Below, one piece after another: positions 26,340 to 33,785 of a stretch of 37,251 bases of DNA. Origin of the DNA: an uncultured Alphaproteobacteria bacterium (GTDB lineage: Bacteria > Pseudomonadota > Alphaproteobacteria > Thalassobaculales > Thalassobaculaceae); contig CACITD010000025.1 in assembly GCA_902589475.1 (NCBI GenBank), positions 1-37,251 of the forward strand, given 5' to 3'. The translations under genes and the position numbers were made by a program. Numbering within the stretch: the stretch's first letter is position 1; every line of letters begins with the position of its first letter. The notes beneath the pieces are model-generated. The model was not told where the DNA came from. It did not search any database and saw nothing but the letters and a program-made list of their open reading frames with translations.

Positions 26340-28384
26340 AGATTATCTTTCCTCTGGATAAAGAGGTTACCAAATTCATCAACAGTTGCATTATAACCCT
26401 GTAATATGCAGGTCGTGCAATCTTGTTGGAGGACCACCGCAGGCCCATCAATCTCGTGCCCTGGCCCAAGGTCACTTCTTAGAAAAACCCCTGCCTCAGT
26501 CAATGACCGGTCCGCATAAACTTGGATATGTTCGCACGCTTTTAGATTTTTCTTTGGTTTCTCAAGAGAAGGAAAGTTCGGTTTTGGAGGTTTCCCGGAG
26601 ATTACCATCCTTAAATTTATTAACTGCACTTCGGCTTCTGCGTCAGAGTGCTCATAGATTTTTTCATGTAATTCATGAAATGCTTTCGCCATAAGGTCTA
26701 TGGACCCTGACTCAATCCAGGATGCCTCCAATCGCGTATCTATCTCATAGGATTGCCCTCTATATCTCATATCAGCCGAGGGAACCATCAAAACTTCACC
26801 CTCAAAACCCTGATCCTCTCTGATCCATGACATTGCCTCCCGTGCAAGAGTTCCAAAACCTTGCTTAATTTGATCAACGCTTGCAGTACTTAGATCGAGA
26901 TAAACAGTCCGAATAAAATCGTTTTTTATATCTGCAATTAAACCACCAAATGCACTCAATACTCCTGGAACAGTAGGAACAATTATATTTTTCATATTGA
27001 ATTCAGAGGCCACCCAACCTGCTAACATAGGGCCAGCTCCGCCAAAAGCGATCAAAGACATATCCCGAGGGTCTAATCCTTGTCTCGATAAAAGCTTACT
27101 TATTTCCAAATACATCCCAGAAACAGCTATCCTAACGATCGCTTCTGCAACCTCCTCGGCTGTCAGAGATAAATTGCCAGAAAGTTTAGATATCGCCTGG
27201 TGTGCTAGCCCCGAATCAATTTGAACGGCGCTATAGCCAAGCTCGGACTTACCAAGATACCCTAGCACAACCAAAGCATCTGTTATTGTTGGATTTACAC
27301 CTCCTTTCCCATAGCATGCCGGTCCAGGAGTAGATCCGGCACTCTCTGGGCCAACTTTCAGAACGCCTTGTTCATCTATCCACGCGATCGAACCACCGCC
27401 TTCGCCAATCGAAGAGACTGACACGCTCGGAATGTAAATTGGAAACTCGCCAATTAACTCACCTGTTCCAAATTGAGGCTCACCCGAATTAATAATAGCA
27501 ACATCTGCGCTAGTCCCGCCTATATCAAGGCTCATAGCCATCGGAACCTTAGTTTGAATTGCGATACTTGAAGCACCCATCACGCCAGATGCAGTACCCG
27601 AAAGTAACATCTGAGCACAGTCAGTCTTACCCCTCTCAGCCGTCATTACTCCGCCATTTGATTTTGTAATCATAGGCTCAACATTGGCCCCTGCCTCCTT
27701 CAGTACTGTCTGTAGGGAGGAGAGGTAATAAGCGACCTGCGGCTGGACATAGCCAGCAACTACAGCGGTTATTGTTCTCTCATATTCTCTTACCACTGGC
27801 CAAATATCACTTGCTAAGATTACTTTTATTTCAGGTGCTTCTTTTCTTATTATTTCAGCTACATATCGCTCATGTTCAGGGTTTCGATACGCGTGCATAA
27901 GCGCTACAACGATTGCGTCACCCCCTACCTCTTTTACGCGTGTAAGAGCAGTCCTTACACTTTCTAACTCAAGTGGAGTATCAATGCTGCCATCCGACAA
28001 TATTCTCTCTTTAATCCCAAAAACTTTATCGCGTGTAACAAGGGGTTCTGGGCGCGCGCTAAACAAATCATACGGGTCTGGCATTCTTAATCTTGCAACT
28101 TCAAGAACATCTTCAAAGTTTTCGGTCGTAAAAAGACAAAGATTTACACCTTTCCTTTGTATGACCGTATTTACCCCAACAGTCGTGCCATGAGTGAAGT
28201 AAGATACAGACGAGGGTTCAATATCATAAGCTTCTGCTATTTTCGTTAAGCCGGTCATTATCTCCGCACCAGGCTTATCCGGCCGCGATAAAACTTTCAA
28301 AGTACTTAAAGCACCGGTACTTTCATCAAAGACACAGAAATCTGTGAAGGTACCTCCTATATCCACACCAACTCGGAAACCCAT
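26336..28384 (-). CDS. hydantoinase/oxoprolinase A subunit (HyuA), copy 4
   Basis: A 682-residue HyuA protein starting MGFRVGVDIGGTFTDF. It shows THGTTVGVNTVIQRKG (GVN where copies 1 and 3 have ATN), DIGGTSADVAI, GEGGGSIAWID and GPESAGSTPGPACYGKGG, and ends VLQQDCTTCILQGY. These differences place it in another HyuA subgroup from copies 1-3, matching its unusual long HyuB partner. It is the first Hyu gene of the operon, 67 bases after the deacetylase-like gene. The expected function is ATP-dependent activation of the pathway substrate or a later intermediate. Which one cannot be told. Confidence 0.94.
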   Translation of the reverse strand: MGFRVGVDIGGTFTDFCVFDESTGALSTLKVLSRPDKPGAEIMTGLTKIAEAYDIEPSSVSYFTHGTTVGVNTVIQRKGVNLCLFTTENFEDVLEVARLRMPDPYDLFSARPEPLVTRDKVFGIKERILSDGSIDTPLELESVRTALTRVKEVGGDAIVVALMHAYRNPEHERYVAEIIRKEAPEIKVILASDIWPVVREYERTITAVVAGYVQPQVAYYLSSLQTVLKEAGANVEPMITKSNGGVMTAERGKTDCAQMLLSGTASGVMGASSIAIQTKVPMAMSLDIGGTSADVAIINSGEPQFGTGELIGEFPIYIPSVSVSSIGEGGGSIAWIDEQGVLKVGPESAGSTPGPACYGKGGVNPTITDALVVLGYLGKSELGYSAVQIDSGLAHQAISKLSGNLSLTAEEVAEAIVRIAVSGMYLEISKLLSRQGLDPRDMSLIAFGGAGPMLAGWVASEFNMKNIIVPTVPGVLSAFGGLIADIKNDFIRTVYLDLSTASVDQIKQGFGTLAREAMSWIREDQGFEGEVLMVPSADMRYRGQSYEIDTRLEASWIESGSIDLMAKAFHELHEKIYEHSDAEAEVQLINLRMVISGKPPKPNFPSLEKPKKNLKACEHIQVYADRSLTEAGVFLRSDLGPGHEIDGPAVVLQQDCTTCILQGYNATVDEFGNLFIQRKDNL

Positions 28385-28451
28385 TATTTATTTTTCCCAA
28401 TTCATAGTTTTTTTCATTTTCCTAAAAGCCAAATAGATTACGTCAATCTTG

Positions 28452-29366
28452 TCAAAGCTCTTCTTTACAAAACTGTGCTATTTCCGCGTGCGTAGCGAAC
28501 CACACATCCGGAAACGATTTTATATAGTCAATCAACTCTTCCAAAATAACAATACGGGAGCGATGCCCGCTTATGTGAGGGTGAAGCGTTAACAGAAATA
28601 ATCCGCCCTCTTTAAATGCACCATCAAACTCCGATTTAAATATCTCCAGCACTGAATTAGGACTTGTGTATGGACGTAAACCTGTCGCTCTGTCCATCAT
28701 CAAATAAGGCGCGTCGTCTCGTATCCATTCAACTGGCAATTCGATTACACCCGTTGGTTCACCATCCTCTAATAATTCATATGGCTCATCATCTGCCATT
28801 AAAGAAGAATCGTAAAGTAAACCCATCTCCTTGCATATGGAGAGTGTACTTTGAGAGAAATCCCAACTCGGTGTCCTCATACCCACGGGCCTAATCCCTG
28901 TTATTTCCTCTAGAACATCCGCAGCCCGCAACATCAGTTCTCGTTCGTCGGCTTCCCGTAGCGTACTGTTAAACTCGTGTATCCAACCGTGGATACCTAT
29001 TTCATGTCCCTCAGCTACCAAATTGCGCTGTTCATCTGGGTGTAGTTTAGCCACAACTGCTGGCACAAAAAACGATGCCGATACGTTATTTTCGCGCAAT
29101 ACACCCCTTATCCTCGGCATTGCAGCACGCGAACCATATTCGCCCTGTGATAACTTACCTGGAGAACCATCCCCCCATCGAAGAGTTGTTGTTTCATGAT
29201 CTGAGTCAAACGACAACGCTACAGCAACTCGGGCATTATTTTTCCACCTTTTTGGTTTTAATGATTTTCCAGCACGGACTTTTTTTACAAGATTTTGCCA
29301 TGTAGAATCTCCCCATTGCCATGGTTCAGTATCATTATTTTTATTGGCGGTTGGTTTCGAAGACAT
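28452..29366 (-). CDS. NodB-fold polysaccharide deacetylase family protein, possibly a cyclic-imide/allantoinase-like hydrolase
   Basis: A 304-residue NodB-homology protein without signal peptide or membrane segment. It has VALSFDSDHE near 49-58 (catalytic Asp motif), HGWIH near 125-129 (metal-binding H-x-x-x-H), RTPSWDF (motif 3) and LHPHISGHRS near the C-terminus (motif 5). Secreted enzymes of this fold deacetylate chitin or peptidoglycan. Cytoplasmic members of similar length (PuuE allantoinase, imidase and HpPgdA-like proteins) open hydantoin or imide rings. Heading a hydantoinase operon with no export signal favours ring hydrolysis over cell-wall work. The family is secure; the substrate class is inferred. 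It is the promoter-proximal gene of the long minus-strand run. Confidence 0.88.
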   Translation of the reverse strand: MSSKPTANKNNDTEPWQWGDSTWQNLVKKVRAGKSLKPKRWKNNARVAVALSFDSDHETTTLRWGDGSPGKLSQGEYGSRAAMPRIRGVLRENNVSASFFVPAVVAKLHPDEQRNLVAEGHEIGIHGWIHEFNSTLREADERELMLRAADVLEEITGIRPVGMRTPSWDFSQSTLSICKEMGLLYDSSLMADDEPYELLEDGEPTGVIELPVEWIRDDAPYLMMDRATGLRPYTSPNSVLEIFKSEFDGAFKEGGLFLLTLHPHISGHRSRIVILEELIDYIKSFPDVWFATHAEIAQFCKEEL

Positions 29367-29497
29367 ATGCTTTTAATTCTCCTAACGGCGTTACAAGTGC
29401 TCTTCTATTGCTGCACCATAATATTGCGATGACTTTGCTTAGATCATAAGACCAAATTCCATGCTTATATTTTAATCACTTCGTTAATAGATTTTGC

Positions 29498-29511
29498 AAC
29501 GCTTAAGCGTT
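29498..29511. promoter_or_regulatory. perfect 14-base palindrome, candidate operator
   Basis: AACGCTTAAGCGTT reads the same on both strands. It lies 106 bases before the VOC start and 132 bases before the deacetylase start. Palindromes of this length between divergent promoters are typical binding sites for dimeric regulators. No regulator gene is in the window, so the binding protein is unknown. Confidence 0.55.
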
Positions 29512-29517
29512 AATATT

Positions 29518-29532
29518 TTCGCATATCGCGAA
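29518..29532. repeat. short inverted repeat beside the palindrome
   Basis: TTCGC and GCGAA flank a five-base centre (ATATC). It begins six bases after the 14-base palindrome, so it could be a second half of a regulatory element. It may also be chance. Confidence 0.35.
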
Positions 29533-29605
29533 CTCAATAAATGATCAATGAATGTTAATAATGATTGCGGGCCACTAGTTCTAACCAACTACAAATACAC
29601 TAATT

Positions 29606-29611
29606 GGAGGG
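29606..29611 (+). promoter_or_regulatory. ribosome binding site deciding the VOC start
   Basis: GGAGGG, five bases before ATG 29617, is among the best ribosome sites in the window. It fixes the start of the VOC protein 23 codons inside the longest open frame. Confidence 0.75.
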
Positions 29612-29616
29612 ATGAC

Positions 29617-30075
29617 ATGCCAAAACTTAGACATATAGCTTTAGCAACCGATGATCCGGATAAAACCGCAGCCTTTTATATAGAGGCTTTTGATTTCAAA
29701 GAAGTTGGACGGGTTGGTAATCCAGACGATCCAGATAATGGCTTAGCCTGGGGAATTTACTTGAGTGACGGAACTCTTAACCTTGCTGTATTGAAATTCA
29801 AAAATGTAGATCAATTAGGGAAAGGGCTCGACTATACAGGCATTCATCATTTTGGCGTTCTAGTTGAAGATTTGGATGAGACGCTTCAGAAGCTCGATAA
29901 AATGGGAGCTCCATGCATTCTGAAACAAGATCCAAACTCAACAGAACAATTTTATGAAACGAAATTCCGCGGGCCAGATGGCGTTGTTTTTGACGTGTCT
30001 GAGCATGCTTGGATAGGTGCAGCTACAGCCGAGGAGAAAGAAATTGATTTGGATGAGTTACTTGCAGCAGAGTAG
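29617..30075 (+). CDS. VOC superfamily protein (glyoxalase/dioxygenase fold)
   Basis: A 152-residue vicinal-oxygen-chelate protein with two beta-alpha-beta-beta-beta halves. The first starts LRHIALATDDPDKTAAFY (His6 as likely metal ligand) and the second YTGIHHFGVLVEDLDETL (His77/78). The second half closes with GPDGVVFDVSEH, where Glu129 is in the usual ligand position. The expected fourth ligand at the end of the first half is replaced (NLAVLK, around residue 57), so the metal site may be incomplete. The C-terminus is an acidic tail. VOC enzymes act as lyases, isomerases, epimerases or dioxygenases; the reaction is not evident. It leads an operon with the PanB-like gene 41 bases downstream. 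Confidence 0.88.
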   Translation: MPKLRHIALATDDPDKTAAFYIEAFDFKEVGRVGNPDDPDNGLAWGIYLSDGTLNLAVLKFKNVDQLGKGLDYTGIHHFGVLVEDLDETLQKLDKMGAPCILKQDPNSTEQFYETKFRGPDGVVFDVSEHAWIGAATAEEKEIDLDELLAAE

Positions 30076-30116
30076 CTAAATGATTTTATTAAGACGGGAT
30101 AATTGCGAGACTAATA

Positions 30117-30974
30117 ATGGCAGAGACAAAGACGAAACTGACTGTACCTGACCTCATCAAGAAAAAACAAAATGGCGAACGCGTTGTGATGGTCGCTGCT
30201 GCCGATTTTTTGATGGCGCAATGGGCAGAGCGCTCTGGGATAGATTTTATTGGAATTGGGGACTCTTTGGGGATGACCTTATACGGCCACTCGACAACGC
30301 TGCCAATGACTGTAGACACTATGATAGAACATACAAAAGCTGTGCGAAGAGGCGCGCCCAATACTCTTACAATTACTGCTATGCCATTTGGTTCCTATGC
30401 CACGCCCGAAATAGCCGTACAGAACGCCCTGAGAATGATGAAGGAAGGAGGTGCTGAAATAGTCAAAATGCAAGGAGGGAGAGAAAAATTCAAAATAATC
30501 AAGGCGATTGCGGACGCTGGTGTACCAGTCATGAGCCATGTTGGAATGTGTCCCCACTTTGTAAATTCTTATGGTGGCTTTAAACTTCAAGGGCGTACGG
30601 CGGACGAAGCTCTGAAGATCGTAGATAATGCCAGGGCTATTGAAGAGGCTGGAGCGATTGGCATGGAGGTTGAAGCGGTACCACCTGAAGTTGGAGAAGC
30701 TGTCGAGCAGGCAGTAAACGTATTTACATTCTCAATAGGAGCCGGTGGAGCAAGCTGCGGCCAACTACTTAATGGCGCAGATTTAATTGGTTCTTTCGAT
30801 AGCTTTAAACCCAAATTTGCAAAAAGGTATGGTAATGTAGGCGAAGTAGCCATGCGAGCAATGTCAGATTATGCGGAAGAGGTAAGATCCGGCATCTTTC
30901 CAGATGCAGACCACGTTTATAAAATGAAGCCTGAAGAGGCTGAGATGTTCAAACGCGCGCTGAAAAAAGTGTAA
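30117..30974 (+). CDS. PanB-like ketopantoate hydroxymethyltransferase homologue with altered metal site
   Basis: A 285-residue PEP-mutase/PanB-superfamily barrel of PanB length. PanB signatures are clear: GIGDSLGMTLYGHSTTLPMT near 46-65, HTKAVRRGAPN near 72-82, MPFGSY, GGFKLQGRTADE and a final FPDADHVY. Asp49 corresponds to metal ligand Asp45 of E. coli PanB, Lys117 to Lys112 and Glu186 to the base Glu181. The other two Mg ligands, Asp84 and Glu114, are Ala88 (ITAMPF) and Gln119 (VKMQGG). The usual GIGAGxxxDGQ is SIGAGGASCGQ. So it probably is not the housekeeping pantothenate enzyme but a paralogue acting on another oxo-acid. The TauD-like gene follows after 23 bases. Confidence 0.88.
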   Translation: MAETKTKLTVPDLIKKKQNGERVVMVAAADFLMAQWAERSGIDFIGIGDSLGMTLYGHSTTLPMTVDTMIEHTKAVRRGAPNTLTITAMPFGSYATPEIAVQNALRMMKEGGAEIVKMQGGREKFKIIKAIADAGVPVMSHVGMCPHFVNSYGGFKLQGRTADEALKIVDNARAIEEAGAIGMEVEAVPPEVGEAVEQAVNVFTFSIGAGGASCGQLLNGADLIGSFDSFKPKFAKRYGNVGEVAMRAMSDYAEEVRSGIFPDADHVYKMKPEEAEMFKRALKKV

Positions 30975-30997
30975 TTTTTAAATAAGGCAAGTAAGTT

Positions 30998-32092
30998 ATG
31001 AAATTAAAAACAGGTCCTGCCAACTGGGAAACTAACGATCTTAAAACAGACACCAGCTGGGTATACGAAATTACTGATAAACAGAAACAGCAACTAAGCG
31101 ACACAATTAAGAAAAACTACGAACCTAACCGCCCACTTTTTGATTATTCCGCAGTTGAATTTGATTTAAGTGGTGTTTGGGCAACGCTCGAAAAAGCATT
31201 TCAAGAAGCCCATCATGGAAGGGGCTTGTCTTTAGTAAGAGGTTTGCCACGCGAAACACTTAGCGAGGATGAATTCTTACTGATGAATTGGATAATTGGA
31301 TTGAACGCCGGTGTCGCCAGACCACAAGGCCTTGCCAGTCAATATATCGCTGCTGTTAGAGATGTAGGAACCAACTATCGTGCGTCAAACGGCAGAGGAT
31401 ATTCATCAAACGCAAAGCTTGATTTCCATGTGGATGGTGCAGATCTTACAACACTTATATGCTTTAACAAGGCAAAATCTGGGGGTCAAAGTATGATATC
31501 CAGTGGTGTAACGGCCAACAACATCTTCCTTAAAGAGCACCCAGAACTAGCCGACACAGCGGCAAAGAATTTTTACTTTAGCCGACAGAATGAACAAGCG
31601 GACGACGAAAAACCTTTTTATGGCCAGCCCCTTTTTGAACACGAAGGAGACCACCTTTTCTGTAAATGGAACCGGAACAGAGTGCAGTCTGCCCAAAAGC
31701 TGGAAAATGTCCCAAAGCTCACCGAGTCACAGAAAAAGACGATGGAGGTATTGGACGGGATAATTATGCGCCCTGAACTCATGTATACGATGTATCTCGA
31801 GCCCGGTGATATGCAAATTTTGAATAATTACACTATGTTTCATTCGCGAACCCATTATGAGGACTTTGATGCGCCCGAAGAAAAACGCTGTCTCTTCAGA
31901 CTATGGCTCGCACCTCCAGATTCTATAAAAATGCCAGAATCATGGAAAGCATTTTATCGTTCCATAGAACCGTCAACCGTAAGAGGAGGCATCAGAGGTC
32001 AAGCTTATCAAAAATCACATGCGGATTTTGAAAAACGACAGGCTGACTTTCTGGGTATGAAAATTGACAATCGCCCCCATGTAGAGCCATGA
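30998..32092 (+). CDS. TauD/TfdA-family Fe(II)/2-oxoglutarate-dependent dioxygenase
   Basis: A 364-residue clavaminate-synthase-like oxygenase. The facial triad is visible: His144 and Asp146 in DFHVDGADL, and His282 in YTMFHSRTHYEDF. Arg301 (CLFRLWLAPP) sits where 2-oxoglutarate is held. Also typical are RGLSLVRGLP near 75-83 and YLEPGDMQILNN near 266-277. Members hydroxylate small acids such as taurine, 2,4-D or gamma-butyrobetaine, using Fe(II), O2 and 2-oxoglutarate. The specific substrate is unknown. AAGG upstream of ATG 30998 supports the start. Its position between the PanB-like and SDR genes suggests the hydroxylated product is oxidised next by the SDR. Confidence 0.92.
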   Translation: MKLKTGPANWETNDLKTDTSWVYEITDKQKQQLSDTIKKNYEPNRPLFDYSAVEFDLSGVWATLEKAFQEAHHGRGLSLVRGLPRETLSEDEFLLMNWIIGLNAGVARPQGLASQYIAAVRDVGTNYRASNGRGYSSNAKLDFHVDGADLTTLICFNKAKSGGQSMISSGVTANNIFLKEHPELADTAAKNFYFSRQNEQADDEKPFYGQPLFEHEGDHLFCKWNRNRVQSAQKLENVPKLTESQKKTMEVLDGIIMRPELMYTMYLEPGDMQILNNYTMFHSRTHYEDFDAPEEKRCLFRLWLAPPDSIKMPESWKAFYRSIEPSTVRGGIRGQAYQKSHADFEKRQADFLGMKIDNRPHVEP

Positions 32093-32105
32093 AACGGTCA
32101 CCGCG

Positions 32106-32852
32106 ATGCGTCTGAAAGGAAAAGTGGCGCTAGTTACCGGAGGGAATAAAGGTATAGGTGCTGCCGTCGTAAGGCGTTTTGCCAGCGAAGGAGCAAGAGT
32201 ATGGTCGGGCGACATTGTAACGAACAAGACAAACAACTTTTCGGATGATCTTGCAGATAAAACAGAAACTATAGTTCATGAAACCTTGGATGTGACAAGC
32301 CACGACTCCTGGCAACTTATTATAAATAAAATAGTCACGGAGACCAGTAAGATTGACATTCTCGTAAACAATGCGGGTATTTACGACCGTAGATCAATTG
32401 AAGCAACAACCGAAGAACAATTCGATAAGACGCTAGCGGTAAATACAAAAGGTCCTTTTCTCGGAATAAAGCTTGCACTCGAGGCACTCAAGGCAAGCGG
32501 GAATGCGTCCATAGTAAATCTCTCTTCGACGGCCGGTCTCCGCGGTTCTTTTGCCGTGCATTACGGAGCATCCAAGGGTGCTTTGCGTCTTATGACTAAA
32601 TCTATAGCCAGCACGTATGCAAAAGACGGGATACGCTGTAACTCCGTCCATCCCGGACCAATAGATACCGAGATGGGACACACTGCAGTTCCACCTGACC
32701 AATTAGAGGAGCGACTTTATCAAAGGATACCTATGGGCCGCTTCGGCACCGCAGAAGAAGTTGCAAACGTTATTTTGTTTCTTGCATCAGACGAATCTTC
32801 ATTTGTTACTGGCTCCGAGGTCGTGGTAGATGGTGGAGCAACTTGCAAATAG
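32106..32852 (+). CDS. short-chain dehydrogenase/reductase, second copy
   Basis: A 248-residue classical SDR. It has VTGGNKGIGAAV near 10-21, NNAGIYDRR near 87-95, VNLSSTAG (catalytic Ser) and HYGASKGALRL (Tyr and Lys), then the end FVTGSEVVVDGG. This group uses NAD(H) or NADP(H) to interconvert alcohols and ketones. It begins 13 bases after the dioxygenase and closes the plus-strand operon. It differs from the SDR in the Hyu operon in most variable positions, so it is not a recent duplicate. The stop is 96 bases from the convergent dioxygenase gene. Substrate unknown. Confidence 0.92.
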   Translation: MRLKGKVALVTGGNKGIGAAVVRRFASEGARVWSGDIVTNKTNNFSDDLADKTETIVHETLDVTSHDSWQLIINKIVTETSKIDILVNNAGIYDRRSIEATTEEQFDKTLAVNTKGPFLGIKLALEALKASGNASIVNLSSTAGLRGSFAVHYGASKGALRLMTKSIASTYAKDGIRCNSVHPGPIDTEMGHTAVPPDQLEERLYQRIPMGRFGTAEEVANVILFLASDESSFVTGSEVVVDGGATCK

Positions 32853-32907
32853 TGAGACAGCGGCGACGCAAAGAATACCCCAAGCTAGTTAACGACAGAT
32901 AAAAGAC

Positions 32908-32921
32908 TTTTGTTAACAAAA
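32908..32921. repeat. 14-base AT palindrome between convergent genes
   Basis: TTTTGTTAACAAAA is a perfect palindrome within the 96-base gap between the convergent SDR and EctD-like genes. A second GTTAAC lies at 32888-32893, able to pair with the one inside it. It could help terminate transcription from both sides, but it has no loop or GC-rich stem, so the role is doubtful. Confidence 0.35.
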
Positions 32922-32948
32922 AATTCTGTTTGCTTCAGACAAGTAGCT

Positions 32949-33749
32949 TCAAAGAGTCGTTAGACAGTTATCGTCTAGAGATATCAACGGAGTGAAATCT
33001 TGTAATGCAAGAAAATCTGGCCTTGTCGGCTTTCTGATAAAATTTTCCACACGATTAAGACTTGAAAAGACCATTGCCCTTCCCCAAGGAGACATATTCG
33101 GCGCGGAACCGTGTATCGTGCATCCATGAAAAAAAATGGTTGAACCAGCCACGCCTTTGGGTGCAACAATACCATTTTTTTCAATAAGCCCATTTATTGT
33201 TTCATTCGTGTAGGGGCTTCCTACCGCATCGGCTGATAGGCGTCCATATTCTGGCACTCGCTCAAAAGTTTGGTCAGAATCGATGCGGCCGTCCTTATGC
33301 GACCCTGGTACAAACATCATTGGACCATTAAATTCATTTACGTCGTCGAGAAAAACCGTCGCATTCAAAACTGTAGGTTCAGGCATGCCATCATCTTCAT
33401 ACCAAGTACGATAATCCTGATGCCAATGCCATATTTCCCCATCATGGGCTTCCTTAGCATTGATTTTAAATTGGTGAAGATATACCTCGCCACCCAATAA
33501 TGTTCTTGCGGGCTCTACCAAACGAGGATGAAGACTTAAGCGGCGGAAAAGCTCATCGGAAAGATGCGGCGCTATCGCTGACCGGACTGAGTCGCTACTG
33601 CGCTCTCTCAAGACTTTCTCACTACGCTCATTCATAATATCCGGCAATCTATTATTGAGTTCAGATATTTCATCCTTTGAAAAAAGATTTTCTACGAAAA
33701 GGAAGCCATTCTCATTAAATTCATTTATCTGTTCTATACTTAATTCCAT
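32949..33749 (-). CDS. phytanoyl-CoA dioxygenase (PhyH) family, EctD-like
   Basis: A 266-residue Fe(II)/2-oxoglutarate dioxygenase. Fe ligands His110 and Asp112 lie in WHWHQDYRTWYEDDGMP, a stretch strongly reminiscent of the ectoine hydroxylase EctD signature. Distal His213 is in CTIHGSAPN and the 2-oxoglutarate Arg is about 224 in PWGRAMVF. FLDDVNEFNGPMMFVPGSHK is the usual family core. EctD hydroxylates the cyclic amidine ectoine, but no ectABC genes are here. This copy may instead hydroxylate another ring or small acid. It is last in the minus-strand group, 36 bases after the SAF oxidoreductase. AAGGGA upstream supports ATG 33749. Confidence 0.91.
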   Translation of the reverse strand: MELSIEQINEFNENGFLFVENLFSKDEISELNNRLPDIMNERSEKVLRERSSDSVRSAIAPHLSDELFRRLSLHPRLVEPARTLLGGEVYLHQFKINAKEAHDGEIWHWHQDYRTWYEDDGMPEPTVLNATVFLDDVNEFNGPMMFVPGSHKDGRIDSDQTFERVPEYGRLSADAVGSPYTNETINGLIEKNGIVAPKGVAGSTIFFHGCTIHGSAPNMSPWGRAMVFSSLNRVENFIRKPTRPDFLALQDFTPLISLDDNCLTTL

Positions 33750-33785
33750 ATCAATCCCTTGTTTGTATTACCTTTTATAGATAGC

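Larger units (their letters stand above)
29367..29616 (+). promoter_or_regulatory. divergent promoter region between the Hyu operon and the VOC/PanB-like operon
   Basis: A 250-base AT-rich gap between two divergent operons, the longest non-coding stretch in the window. It holds a perfect 14-base palindrome (29498-29511) and a second inverted repeat (29518-29532). On the minus strand TTGCAA (29495-29500) is followed 19 bases later by TAAAAT, a weak sigma-70-like candidate for the Hyu operon. No clear consensus promoter was seen for the plus strand. An open frame continues in frame upstream of the VOC start (from 29548), but the ribosome site argues against its use. Confidence 0.6.

Noticed and set aside
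10558-28384. Acetone or acetophenone carboxylase reading of the HyuA/HyuB pairs.
   Set aside because: No gamma-type small subunit of acetone carboxylase is encoded nearby, and context is amidase and NodB-type hydrolases, so cyclic amide chemistry is preferred, though not proven.
29548-29616. Extension of the VOC protein by 23 codons from an upstream ATG.
   Set aside because: GGAGGG sits five bases before ATG 29617 and the VOC fold starts there; the upstream codons have no family match.
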